This document shows positions 8,332-16,003 of a stretch of DNA of 39,886 nucleotides, one piece after another. How positions within the stretch are numbered: the stretch's first letter is position 1; every line of letters begins with the position of its first letter. The stretch comes from Candidatus Thiodiazotropha sp. (ex Monitilora ramsayi) (GTDB lineage: Bacteria; Pseudomonadota; Gammaproteobacteria; Chromatiales; Chromatiaceae): NCBI GenBank assembly GCA_025655575.1, contig JAHXIP010000031.1:1-39886 (forward strand), given 5' to 3'. Both the position numbers and the translations under genes were made by a program. The notes below the pieces were generated by a model. The model saw only the letters and a list, made by a program, of their open reading frames with translations. It did not search any database and was not told the DNA's origin.

Positions 8332-8401
8332 TCCTGTTGTCTCGTCTCTATTATTCTGCGGCAGGTATGTGAGTGATGACATCTACTCTCTGTTTGTGCA
8401 G

Positions 8402-8416
8402 GCAAATACCGTACCC
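8402..8416 (-). promoter_or_regulatory. Candidate sigma-54 promoter for moaA-fdhD-regulator
   Basis: On the minus strand the sequence reads GGGTACG-GTAT-TTGC. GG and GC are exactly 10 nt apart, the TTGC core is perfect and ACG matches the consensus -24 tail; the leading T is G. The predicted transcript start is near 8390. It mirrors the plus-strand promoter at 8618-8632 about an inverted repeat at 8502-8530. Confidence 0.5.
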
Positions 8417-8501
8417 ATGAACTGTTTCTTGGCTAATCCCCCTGCCTGAGAGTGATCTTTAATCTCAGATGGATAGCCGCGTGCCCCCTGGTGGTGTGAT
8501 T

Positions 8502-8530
8502 TGTCCCACGTTATGACCGGAATCGGGACA
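8502..8530. promoter_or_regulatory. Inverted repeat, candidate enhancer site between divergent sigma-54 promoters
   Basis: TGTCCC (8502-8507) and GGGACA (8525-8530) are perfect inverted arms with 17 bp between them and 23 bp between their centres, about two helical turns. The midpoint at 8516 lies about 126 bp from the predicted moaA transcript start and about 128 bp from that of the DUF3305 gene. That is the usual distance for a bacterial enhancer-binding protein serving both directions. The activator is not encoded in the window. Confidence 0.5.
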
Positions 8531-8617
8531 TTTTGCCCTCCCTTACCGTTGCTCCGTTTTTTAGATTATTTTCCATTTCCCTATGGACGCTGGCCCCGCA
8601 GGGCTACTTATAGGTAT

Positions 8618-8632
8618 TGGTATGCAATTTGC
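8618..8632 (+). promoter_or_regulatory. Candidate sigma-54 promoter for the DUF3305-DUF3306-ferredoxin operon
   Basis: The sequence is TGGTATG-CAAT-TTGC. GG and GC are exactly 10 nt apart, TGG and TTGC match the consensus, and CAC is replaced by TAT. The predicted transcript start near 8644 leaves a 32-nt leader to the ATG at 8676, with GGTGG upstream of it. This supports 8676 over the two upstream in-frame starts at 8583 and 8622. Confidence 0.5.
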
Positions 8633-8675
8633 GATTTCACTAAGAGTTTTATGCCCTTACCAATCTTGGTGGTAT

Positions 8676-9197
8676 ATGTCCGTGCAAAATATTGATCAAG
8701 TGAGTGAAACACTACCGCAGGCCTTCACTGTCTCAGTGATCATGCAGTCGAAACCATCTGATAACCCTTGGGTCGATTCTGAGTGGGAGGCAATCGGGAT
8801 TGTGGCGGGAGGGGCGAAAAAAGACAGTCACACATCTGCTGTGGAGCTGCTACAGGAGAGGGACGGCGTTAAGCAATTTCTCTATCGTGGCTTTACCCTC
8901 ACACTCCATATAGATGAGTGCGAGAGCTACTACCATAATCTGATGTCCCCATCTCCCTATGGCTATGTGGTAGCCAGCATGGATGACCATAGCGTGCCCA
9001 TTCCCGTAAGAGTCAGTCTAAGTTTCGATGAAGCCCACGCATACCTGGAGGGAGATGAAAACCTCTATACGGTGCCAGTTCCTCCCGAGATATATCAATG
9101 GACCGAGGCCTTCGTTCTCGCCCACTACGTACCGGTAAAACGTACCAAACGTAAACGCCAGGACTGGAGGCATCAAGCAAGAGGTGGCAGGCCATGA
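8676..9197 (+). CDS. DUF3305 formate dehydrogenase accessory protein
   Basis: This is a 173-residue cytoplasmic protein of the DUF3305 family, found almost only in formate dehydrogenase loci together with DUF3306. Its biochemical role is not established. The family core is visible near the N terminus: FTVSVIMQSKPSDNPWVDSEW, then EAIGIVAGG. A middle segment FLYRGFTLTLHIDECESYY and a basic C-terminal tail (KRTKRKRQDWRHQ) follow. It has no Cys cluster, signal peptide or TM segment. I chose the ATG at 8676 because the DUF3305 core begins soon after it, GGTGG precedes it, and the upstream starts would fall in or before the predicted promoter. It overlaps the next gene by 4 bp, so translation is probably coupled. 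Confidence 0.85.
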   Translation: MSVQNIDQVSETLPQAFTVSVIMQSKPSDNPWVDSEWEAIGIVAGGAKKDSHTSAVELLQERDGVKQFLYRGFTLTLHIDECESYYHNLMSPSPYGYVVASMDDHSVPIPVRVSLSFDEAHAYLEGDENLYTVPVPPEIYQWTEAFVLAHYVPVKRTKRKRQDWRHQARGGRP

Positions 9198-9748
9198 AAG
9201 AGGTTGAGGGTTTTCAAGGTGTGAGTGAGAAAGAGGAAGCGTTCCTTTCTCGCTGGTCACGCCGCAAGCAGGCTGCAGTCCATCCCATTGCCGAGAGTAG
9301 TGAGGAAGAAACGATAGAACAGTCCCATGAGCCACCCATGTTGACTGATGCAGACATGCCACCGCTGGAAAGTCTGGACGAGAATTCCGATTACAGTGGC
9401 TTCCTCTCTCCCAAAGTCACAGAAGTCTTGCGACAACAAGCGTTACAGAAGCTGTTTCGCAGTGCCTGCTTCAACGTCTGCGACGGGCTGGATGACTATG
9501 CGGAAGACTTCACCAGCTTTGAAAAACTCGGCAATATCATGACAGCGGATCTGCGATTTCGTTTACAGCAAGAGGCCAAACGAGAAGCTGAAAAGGCGGA
9601 GGCCGAGGCTATCGCGAATGAAGGGGATCCATCGGAAAAGGAGGAGGTTCTGGTGGAAGCGCAGACTGGAACAGAAGCATCACAAGAGACGGCATCAAAA
9701 GCACTCGAACCCAGCAAAGGTTCTCACGGCGATGAGATAATCACATGA
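9194..9748 (+). CDS. DUF3306 formate dehydrogenase accessory protein
   Basis: This 184-residue protein is of the DUF3306 family. It carries the family signatures FLSRWSRRKQA (about 17-27) and LQKLFRSACFNVCDGLDDYA followed by EDFTSFEKLG (about 85-115). The C terminus is a Glu/Ala/Lys-rich, probably coiled or disordered tail (EAKREAEKAEAEA). The family always travels with formate dehydrogenase genes and is presumed to help assembly; the mechanism is unknown. It overlaps DUF3305 upstream and the polyferredoxin gene downstream, each by 4 bp (ATGA), giving a tightly coupled three-gene unit. No membrane segment is visible. Confidence 0.85.
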   Translation: MKEVEGFQGVSEKEEAFLSRWSRRKQAAVHPIAESSEEETIEQSHEPPMLTDADMPPLESLDENSDYSGFLSPKVTEVLRQQALQKLFRSACFNVCDGLDDYAEDFTSFEKLGNIMTADLRFRLQQEAKREAEKAEAEAIANEGDPSEKEEVLVEAQTGTEASQETASKALEPSKGSHGDEIIT

Positions 9749-11358
9749 ATCTGCAACAAGAGATCAATCGGAAGGCCAAGTCAGTCGCATTGGCCGCTAT
9801 GCATCGGCTTCCCATCGAAGCCACCAGCCTGGTGAATTATCAATCTAAGGGACGAGTGGTAATCATTGGTGACAATCAGGCATTGGAGATTGCACCGAGA
9901 CTGAATGAGCATCTGCACGCCCTGGTGATTCTAACGAATGGTTTCGAAGAGCCCGGAGTACCTTTAATACCTTTGGGTGGAAGGGCAATCGATATCCAGG
10001 GTTACCTGGGGGATTTCAAGATTCGCCTGGGGGAGGAAGGTAAACCCAATGCAGAGACCGTCGCGGCAGATTTAATACTTGATATGAGTCCTGAAGCCTT
10101 GATCGACAGGCAACTGAAACCACCGGGTTATCTCTACTCTGATATTGAGGAGACATCACTACAGGATGCTATCGATGAGCTCACTGCACTGACAGGCAGC
10201 TTCGAGAAACCACGCTACTTCGATTATAACCCGGACATCTGCGCCCATGGTCATGCGGGCAAGACTGCATGCAACCGTTGTATCGAGGCTTGCCCTGCGG
10301 ATGCAATCACCGGGCTGGCTGAGACAATCGAGGTGAATGCCCACCTCTGTCAGGGGGGTGGTGTCTGTGCGACAGTCTGTCCCAGTGGGGCCATTCGTTA
10401 CGCCTATCCGAATGCCAAGGACAACCTGGAACGAATGCGTAAACTGCTTTCGGCCTATCAGTCAGAGGGAGGATGCGATCCTGTTATCGTCTTTTATGCC
10501 GAATCTGATGAGATACCTGTCGATCCTTTACAGAGCAATTATCTGCCTTTCCCTGTCGAGGAGTTGGCCAGTGTCGGTATGGAAGTCTGGCTCTCTACAC
10601 TGGCCTATGGTGCCCGTGCGCTTTTGTTGGTCGATGGAGGCGCCATGCCTGTCTCATCGTCACAAGCCCTGAAAGAGCAACTGCATTTTATGGGCGAGAT
10701 ACTGAACGCCATGGGCTATCCCGATGAGTCTGTTGGACTGATCGGCAATGATGCGTTGGAGACACATCAAACGACTTGGATGCCAGACATCAAGCACGCC
10801 GGTTTCTCCGGGATAGGCGGCAAACGACAGACAGCCTATCTCGCCATGGATCATCTCTATGCCGAGGCTCAAAAGCCCAAGCCGATGGCCAGTCTCACAG
10901 CCGGCGCGCCTTTTGGTAAAGCGGAGGTGGATGCAAAGGCCTGCACGCTTTGTTTCTCCTGTGTCGGTGCTTGTCCGGGCAAGGCATTGCAGACCGGTGG
11001 AGAAGGTATACCGCAGCTGCTGTTCATCGAGGAGAATTGTATCCAGTGCGGCATGTGCACCCGGACCTGTCCGGAGGATGCCATTTGGATTACGCCACAG
11101 CTGCTATTCGATGCCAATGCCCGCAAGCAGAAACGGAAGCTCCATGAGGAGGCCCCTTTCCTCTGCACCGCTTGCGGCAAGCCATTTGCTACCCGTTCGG
11201 TCATCGACAACATGCTGAGCAAACTGCACGGGCACTACATGTTCCAGAACGATCGGGCACGCCGGAGACTCACCATGTGCGAGGACTGCCGGGTCATCGA
11301 CATTGTGCAGGATCAGGATGCCATCAACGGCGGCATCGATGAACGGATTCGGCAATAA
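9745..11358 (+). CDS. Polyferredoxin, 4Fe-4S protein of the formate dehydrogenase region
   Basis: This is a 537-residue soluble iron-sulfur protein. Classical ferredoxin cluster motifs lie at about 165-215 (CNRCIEACPADAI and CQGGGVCATVCPSGAI) and about 400-450 (CTLCFSCVGACPGKAL and CIQCGMCTRTCPEDAI). That gives capacity for four 4Fe-4S clusters. A further Cys pair, CTACGKPF (near 473), with CEDC near the C terminus, could bind a metal. The middle (about 230-390) is a cluster-free domain. The protein is standard in fdh loci next to DUF3305/3306, where it is thought to take part in electron transfer or maturation; no partner is proven. It overlaps DUF3306 by 4 bp. The next gene, torD, follows after 95 bp with its own candidate promoter. 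Confidence 0.88.
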   Translation: MNLQQEINRKAKSVALAAMHRLPIEATSLVNYQSKGRVVIIGDNQALEIAPRLNEHLHALVILTNGFEEPGVPLIPLGGRAIDIQGYLGDFKIRLGEEGKPNAETVAADLILDMSPEALIDRQLKPPGYLYSDIEETSLQDAIDELTALTGSFEKPRYFDYNPDICAHGHAGKTACNRCIEACPADAITGLAETIEVNAHLCQGGGVCATVCPSGAIRYAYPNAKDNLERMRKLLSAYQSEGGCDPVIVFYAESDEIPVDPLQSNYLPFPVEELASVGMEVWLSTLAYGARALLLVDGGAMPVSSSQALKEQLHFMGEILNAMGYPDESVGLIGNDALETHQTTWMPDIKHAGFSGIGGKRQTAYLAMDHLYAEAQKPKPMASLTAGAPFGKAEVDAKACTLCFSCVGACPGKALQTGGEGIPQLLFIEENCIQCGMCTRTCPEDAIWITPQLLFDANARKQKRKLHEEAPFLCTACGKPFATRSVIDNMLSKLHGHYMFQNDRARRRLTMCEDCRVIDIVQDQDAINGGIDERIRQ

Positions 11359-11414
11359 AAGGGCAGTCGTTGGGTGATTCTCTTCCCTTTTTGTCCCTTT
11401 TCTCCCCCCAAACC

Positions 11415-11429
11415 TGGCCTGCAGCTTGC
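11415..11429 (+). promoter_or_regulatory. Candidate sigma-54 promoter for torD-fdhABC
   Basis: TGGCCTG-CAGC-TTGC has perfect TGGC and TTGC cores with GG and GC exactly 10 nt apart. The predicted transcript start near 11441 lies just before the GAGGAG ribosome binding site of torD. TTGTCCC, like the arm of the inverted repeat at 8502, occurs at 11391 but without a partner arm. A match this good is expected about once by chance in the window, so position is the main support. Confidence 0.5.
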
Positions 11430-11453
11430 CAGTATTACTCAGAGGAGTGCGTG

Positions 11454-12104
11454 ATGACGAACCCAAGCCAGGCTGCCCAGGCAGACGACCAAGAGGCCAT
11501 CACGGCATCACACAGGGCAGCAGGAGTGAGGCGCAACGAGCAGATCTACCGCAGCGGCGCCTACAGCCTGTTGGCAAGATTGCTGAGATCGCCACCCGAT
11601 AACCAGGTGATGGCACAGGTGTCCGGATTCGCAAAGGTGGAACCGGTACAGGATGAGATGGCGATAGCCATGTCGATGCTGGGACTCTCCGCTTCCACCT
11701 CCGACCCGAAAGCGGTGGATGATGAGTTTCATGCACTGTTCATCGGTATCGGACGAGGAGAATTGGTGCCTTACGGTTCCTGGTATCTCACCGGTTTTCT
11801 CATGGAGCGGCCACTTGGACGCTTGCGAGACGATCTGGCCGGGCTGGGTTTTCAGCGGCAGGAGGGCGTTACAGAACCTGAGGACCATGTGGCCGCCCTT
11901 TGTGAAGTGATGGCCATATTAATAGAAGAGGAGAGTTCGGTTCAGGTGCAATCGGATTTTTTCGACAGACACCTCGCTGATTGGATGGAACGCTTCTTCA
12001 CCGACCTCAGCGATGCTGGATCGGCAGTCTTCTATCGGGCAGTAGGACGTTTCGGTGCCGCCTTCATCTCGCTGGAGAAACGCTATCTGAGCATGCCGGT
12101 ATAG
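11454..12104 (+). CDS. TorD/DmsD-family chaperone for formate dehydrogenase
   Basis: This 216-residue, mostly helical cytoplasmic protein belongs to the TorD family of chaperones. These bind TAT signal peptides of molybdoenzymes and hold the apoenzyme for cofactor insertion. The family core is visible as YSLLARLLRSPP near the N terminus, DDEFHALFIGIGRGELVPYGSWY in two parts around the middle, and DHVAALCEVMAILIE, followed by FFDRHLADWMERFF. The ATG at 11454 is chosen because GAGGAG sits 7 nt upstream; an earlier in-frame start adds 28 non-homologous residues. It lies directly upstream of the TAT peptide and FdhA genes, so FdhA is the likely client. Confidence 0.9.
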   Translation: MTNPSQAAQADDQEAITASHRAAGVRRNEQIYRSGAYSLLARLLRSPPDNQVMAQVSGFAKVEPVQDEMAIAMSMLGLSASTSDPKAVDDEFHALFIGIGRGELVPYGSWYLTGFLMERPLGRLRDDLAGLGFQRQEGVTEPEDHVAALCEVMAILIEEESSVQVQSDFFDRHLADWMERFFTDLSDAGSAVFYRAVGRFGAAFISLEKRYLSMPV

Positions 12105-12137
12105 GGCAGACATTTAATGATAGACCGAGAGGATTTC

Positions 12138-12350
12138 ATGAAAAAAGCGAACAAGTATTCCCTTGACCACAAACGTAGGCGTTTTCTACGGGATACGGCC
12201 ACTGTTGGAGCAGGCGTTGCGGTCGCAGCCACACTTCCCGGTCTTGCCGCCACAGCGGCCGAAGATGAAGCGCCAGCAGAGACGATGAGCCAGAAGGGAT
12301 ATCGTCTGACCCCGCACATCGCCGCCTATTACGAGACGATGATCAGCTGA
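12138..12350 (+). CDS. Small TAT-signal protein of the formate dehydrogenase region
   Basis: This 70-residue protein consists almost only of a twin-arginine signal (KRRRFLRDTATVGAGVAVAA, residues about 12-32) and a short mature tail of about 30 residues. It matches the formate dehydrogenase region TAT target family (TIGR02811), which regularly sits between torD and fdhA. It binds no visible cofactor. It may be a small FDH subunit or an export helper; the function is unknown. The ATG at 12138 follows GAGAGGA; an in-frame start 21 bases upstream has no better ribosome site. The gene is 33 bp from torD and 18 bp from fdhA, inside one operon. Confidence 0.85.
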   Translation: MKKANKYSLDHKRRRFLRDTATVGAGVAVAATLPGLAATAAEDEAPAETMSQKGYRLTPHIAAYYETMIS

Positions 12351-12368
12351 AGACACAGGGTGATTCGA

Positions 12369-15266
12369 ATGAAACTGCGTAAGACTTCCGATCTCGCGAT
12401 CGACCAAAGAGCTGAGTCCGAAATATCATTTAAGACAGACGGTGGCGGTCAAGCCATGTCCCGCCGTGCTTTTCTGCGCAACTCCAGTCTGATGGCTGGA
12501 GGTGCCGTATTGGCAACCGGTTTTACACCGGGCATGGTCAAACGGGCTCACGCAGAAGAGATGGGGGCCGGAGGCGTCAGTAAAATCCGCACCATCTGCA
12601 CCCATTGTTCTGTGGGTTGCGGCATCATTGCCGAAGTACAGAACGGTGTCTGGACTGGCCAGGAGCCGGCTTTCGATCACCCATTCAGCCACGGTGCACA
12701 CTGCGCCAAGGGCGCTTCAGTCAGAGAGCATGGGCATGGGGAACGACGATTGAAGTATCCCACCAAGCTGGTTGGCGGCAAGTGGAAAAGGATCTCCTGG
12801 GAGCAGGCGATCAACGAGATTGGTGATCAGATGCTGCAGATTCGTGAGCAGTCGGGTCCTGATGCCGTCTATTGGCTGGGTTCCGCCAAGCACAACAACG
12901 AACAGGCCTATCTGTTCCGTAAGTTTGCCGCTTTCTGGGGCACCAACAATGTGGATCACCAGGCACGCATCTGTCACTCAACCACGGTAGCCGGTGTAGC
13001 CAACACCTGGGGCTACGGCGCCATGACCAACTCCTACAACGACATCCATAATTCAAAGGCGATCCTGATCATCGGCGGTAATCCTGCGGAAGCGCATCCG
13101 GTCTCTCTGCAACATGTTTTCAAGGCGAAAGAAGAGAACAATGCACAGCTGATTGTGATCGATCCCCGGTTTACCCGTACTGCCGCGCATGCCAATCAGT
13201 TCCTGCGTCTGCGGCCGGGTACAGACATACCTGTGATCTGGGGCATGCTCTGGCACATTTTCAAGAACGGATGGGAAGACAAGGAGTTCATCCGCCAACG
13301 TGTCTACGGTATTGAGGATGTAAAGAAGGAGATTGCCAAGTGGACCCCTGATGAAGTGGAACGGGTCTCCGGTGTTCCTGAAAACCAAATATATTCTGCT
13401 GCCAAGACCATGGCGGACAACCGTCCCGGTACCTTTATCTGGTGCATGGGCGGTACACAACACACCATCGGCAACAACAATACCCGCGCCTACTGTGTTT
13501 TCCAATTGGCACTCGGCAATATGGGTACTGCTGGTGGTGGTACCAATATCTTCCGTGGTCATGACAATGTTCAGGGCGCTACCGATTTCGGTGTGCTCTC
13601 ACATACGTTGCCTGGTTATTACGGTCTCTCCACAGGTGCATGGAAACACTGGTCAAAAGTCTGGGATGTGGATTATGAATGGCTGGCCGGTCGATTCGAC
13701 CAAGGCAGCTATGAGCAGTCAAAGGGCAAGGATGTGCCAATTATGAATACCAAGGGTATTCCTGTCTCCCGTTGGATCGACGGTGTTTTGGAAGAGAAGG
13801 GAAACATTGCACAGAAAGACAACATCCGCGCCATGGTGCTCTGGGGACATGCTCCGAATAGTCAGACTCGCGGCAAAGAGATGAAGTTAGCCATGGAGAA
13901 GCTGGACACGATGATCATCGTCGATCCCTATCCGACTGTCTCTGCCGTTATGCACGATAGAAGCGATGGTGTCTATCTCCTGCCTGCCTGCACGCAGTTC
14001 GAGACCTATGGTTCAGTGACCGCCTCTAACCGCTCGTTGCAGTGGCGTGACAAAGTCATCGAACCTATGTTCGAGTCGATGCCGGATCAAACCATTATGT
14101 ACCGGCTAGCGAAAAAGATGGGGTTTGCTGATGAGCTGTTCAAGCATATTAAGGTTGAGAATGATGAGCCGCGGATCGAAGACATTACCCTTGAGTACAA
14201 CAAGGGTATGTGGACTATCGGTTATACCGGTCAGAGCCCTGATCGTATGAAGAAGCAGCAGAAAAACTGGGGTTCATTCGATTACACCAGTCTGCTGGCA
14301 GAGGGTGGACCTTGTGATGGTGAGTTTTACGGACTGCCTTGGCCCTGCTGGGGCACGGCGGAGATGGGACACCCGGGTACACCGAATCTTTATGATACCA
14401 GCAAGCCTGTCGCCAAAGGCGGTCTGAACTTCCGAGCCCGTTTCGGTGTGGAACGCAATGGTGTGAATCTACTGGCTGAAGGCTCTTATCCGGTGGGTAA
14501 TGAAATCAAGAATGGACATCCTGAATTTACCCATGAGTTATTGAAGAAACTCGGCTGGTGGGATGATCTGTCTGCCGATGAGAAAAAGCTGGCAGAAGGT
14601 AAGAACTGGAAGACAGACCGTTCCGGCGGTATCCAACGTGTTGCCATCAAGCACGGCTGTGCACCTTTTGGTAATGCCAAGGCGAGAGCTGTTGTCTGGA
14701 CCTTCCCCGATCCAGTGCCGATCCACCGTGAACCGCTCTATACCAGTCGTCGGGATTTGGTGGAGAAGTATCCTACCTATGAAGATCGTAAGTCCCACTA
14801 TCGTCTGCCGGTACGCTACGGCTCGATACAGGCAAAGGATTATTCACAGGACTACCCCATTATTCTCACCTCGGGACGACTGGTTGAATATGAGGGTGGT
14901 GGTGAAGAGACACGATCCAATGCGTGGCTGGCGGAACTGCAGCAGCATATGTTCGTTGAGATGAATCCCCGTGATGCCAACAATGCCGGTGTCAGGGATG
15001 GGGATGATGTCTGGCTGGAAGGTGCAGAAGGCGCCCGGCTCAAGATAAAGGCACAGGTCACCAGAAGAGTAGCGCCAGGTGTGGCATTTATGCCGTTCCA
15101 TTTTGGCGGTCACTTCGAAGGTCGGGATCTGCGCAGCAAGTACCCAGAGGGTGCAGACCCATATGTCCTGGGCGAAGCCTGTAATACCGCCATGACCTAC
15201 GGTTATGACTCGGTGACACAGATGCAGGAAACCAAGTGTAGCTTGTGCCGGATCAGCAAGGCTTAA
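12369..15266 (+). CDS. fdhA: Formate dehydrogenase catalytic subunit, Cys-type, TAT-exported
   Basis: This is a 965-residue molybdopterin oxidoreductase that oxidises formate to CO2. After a 29-residue leader comes the twin-arginine signal SRRAFLRNSS (Arg32-Arg33) and a hydrophobic stretch ending near AHA, so the enzyme is periplasmic. The N-terminal 4Fe-4S cluster uses CTHCSVGC and a downstream HCAKG. The Mo ligand is Cys202 in QARICHSTTVAG, where E. coli enzymes have selenocysteine; no in-frame TGA is involved. Later motifs IIGGNPAEAHP, GGTQHTIGNNNT and the C-terminal dinucleotide-binding domain (LTSGRLVEYEGGGEETRSN) are typical. I prefer the ATG at 12369 (AGGG 8 nt upstream) over the GTG at 12360. 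It is part of torD-TAT-fdhA-fdhB-fdhC. Confidence 0.95.
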   Translation: MKLRKTSDLAIDQRAESEISFKTDGGGQAMSRRAFLRNSSLMAGGAVLATGFTPGMVKRAHAEEMGAGGVSKIRTICTHCSVGCGIIAEVQNGVWTGQEPAFDHPFSHGAHCAKGASVREHGHGERRLKYPTKLVGGKWKRISWEQAINEIGDQMLQIREQSGPDAVYWLGSAKHNNEQAYLFRKFAAFWGTNNVDHQARICHSTTVAGVANTWGYGAMTNSYNDIHNSKAILIIGGNPAEAHPVSLQHVFKAKEENNAQLIVIDPRFTRTAAHANQFLRLRPGTDIPVIWGMLWHIFKNGWEDKEFIRQRVYGIEDVKKEIAKWTPDEVERVSGVPENQIYSAAKTMADNRPGTFIWCMGGTQHTIGNNNTRAYCVFQLALGNMGTAGGGTNIFRGHDNVQGATDFGVLSHTLPGYYGLSTGAWKHWSKVWDVDYEWLAGRFDQGSYEQSKGKDVPIMNTKGIPVSRWIDGVLEEKGNIAQKDNIRAMVLWGHAPNSQTRGKEMKLAMEKLDTMIIVDPYPTVSAVMHDRSDGVYLLPACTQFETYGSVTASNRSLQWRDKVIEPMFESMPDQTIMYRLAKKMGFADELFKHIKVENDEPRIEDITLEYNKGMWTIGYTGQSPDRMKKQQKNWGSFDYTSLLAEGGPCDGEFYGLPWPCWGTAEMGHPGTPNLYDTSKPVAKGGLNFRARFGVERNGVNLLAEGSYPVGNEIKNGHPEFTHELLKKLGWWDDLSADEKKLAEGKNWKTDRSGGIQRVAIKHGCAPFGNAKARAVVWTFPDPVPIHREPLYTSRRDLVEKYPTYEDRKSHYRLPVRYGSIQAKDYSQDYPIILTSGRLVEYEGGGEETRSNAWLAELQQHMFVEMNPRDANNAGVRDGDDVWLEGAEGARLKIKAQVTRRVAPGVAFMPFHFGGHFEGRDLRSKYPEGADPYVLGEACNTAMTYGYDSVTQMQETKCSLCRISKA

Positions 15267-15281
15267 TCAGAGGAAATCATC

Positions 15282-15911
15282 ATGGCACGTATGAAATTCT
15301 ATTGTGACCCCGAACGTTGTATCGAGTGCAATGCCTGTGTGACAGCCTGCAAAAATGAGAACGAAGTTCCCTGGGGTGTTAATCGCCGAAGGGTTGTGAC
15401 CATCAAAGATGGCGAACCCGGTGAGCGTTCACTCTCCGTTGCCTGTATGCATTGCTCGGATGCCCCATGCGCTACTGTTTGTCCGGTGGATTGTTTCTAT
15501 ACCACGCAGGATGGTGTCGTACTGCATGATAAGGATATCTGTATCGGTTGCGGTTACTGTTTTTATGCCTGTCCCTTCGGTGCACCGCAATTTCCGGAAG
15601 ATGGCGCCTTCGCCACCCGCGGCAAGATGGACAAGTGTACATTCTGCGCCGGTGGACCTGAAGCGGATCATAGTGCGGACGAACATCGTAAATATGGATC
15701 GAATCGGTTGGCTGAAGGCAAGCTGCCGCTGTGTGCTGAAATGTGCTCTACCAAGGCACTCTTGGCAGGCGACGCAAATGTGATTTCCGATGTCTACAGA
15801 AAACGCATCATCAACCGTGGCGCCGCTGTGCTGGCACGTGGTGTCTCTTATCGGGATGCTTCTTTCCGTGCACCTAGGAGTACCGGTGGCAAGAGCAGTT
15901 CGCAGGAGTGA
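15282..15911 (+). CDS. fdhB: Formate dehydrogenase iron-sulfur subunit
   Basis: This 209-residue ferredoxin-type electron-transfer subunit carries Cys motifs for four 4Fe-4S clusters. They are CIECNACVTACK near the N terminus, CMHCSDAPCATVCPVDC, CIGCGYCFYACPFG, and the pair CTFC (near 120) with CAEMC (near 150). It would pass electrons from FdhA to the membrane cytochrome b. It has no signal sequence of its own and is presumably co-exported with FdhA by the TAT system, as in other FDH-N/O type enzymes; that is inference. The gene starts 15 bp after fdhA with an AGAGGAAA ribosome site. Unlike E. coli FdnH it has no C-terminal TM helix. Confidence 0.93.
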   Translation: MARMKFYCDPERCIECNACVTACKNENEVPWGVNRRRVVTIKDGEPGERSLSVACMHCSDAPCATVCPVDCFYTTQDGVVLHDKDICIGCGYCFYACPFGAPQFPEDGAFATRGKMDKCTFCAGGPEADHSADEHRKYGSNRLAEGKLPLCAEMCSTKALLAGDANVISDVYRKRIINRGAAVLARGVSYRDASFRAPRSTGGKSSSQE

Positions 15912-16003
15912 ATGCAACTGTATCCGGCTGAGAAGCCGGAACAGGCTTAGTAACAAACGCCAGGAGTTATCAAAAGGATGAACGGGAGTGGGGAGTGAAT
16001 CCG

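Noticed and set aside
8332..8675. Molybdenum cofactor riboswitch upstream of moaA
   Set aside because: I could not find the conserved Moco RNA core in the leader, and the predicted 59-nt leader is too short for it.
12972..12974. Possible selenocysteine at the FDH active site
   Set aside because: The codon is TGT (Cys) and no in-frame TGA or SECIS-like need exists; this is a Cys-type enzyme.
13053..13562. 169-residue minus-strand frame inside fdhA
   Set aside because: Antisense to a strongly conserved stretch of the FDH catalytic subunit; no domain recognised.
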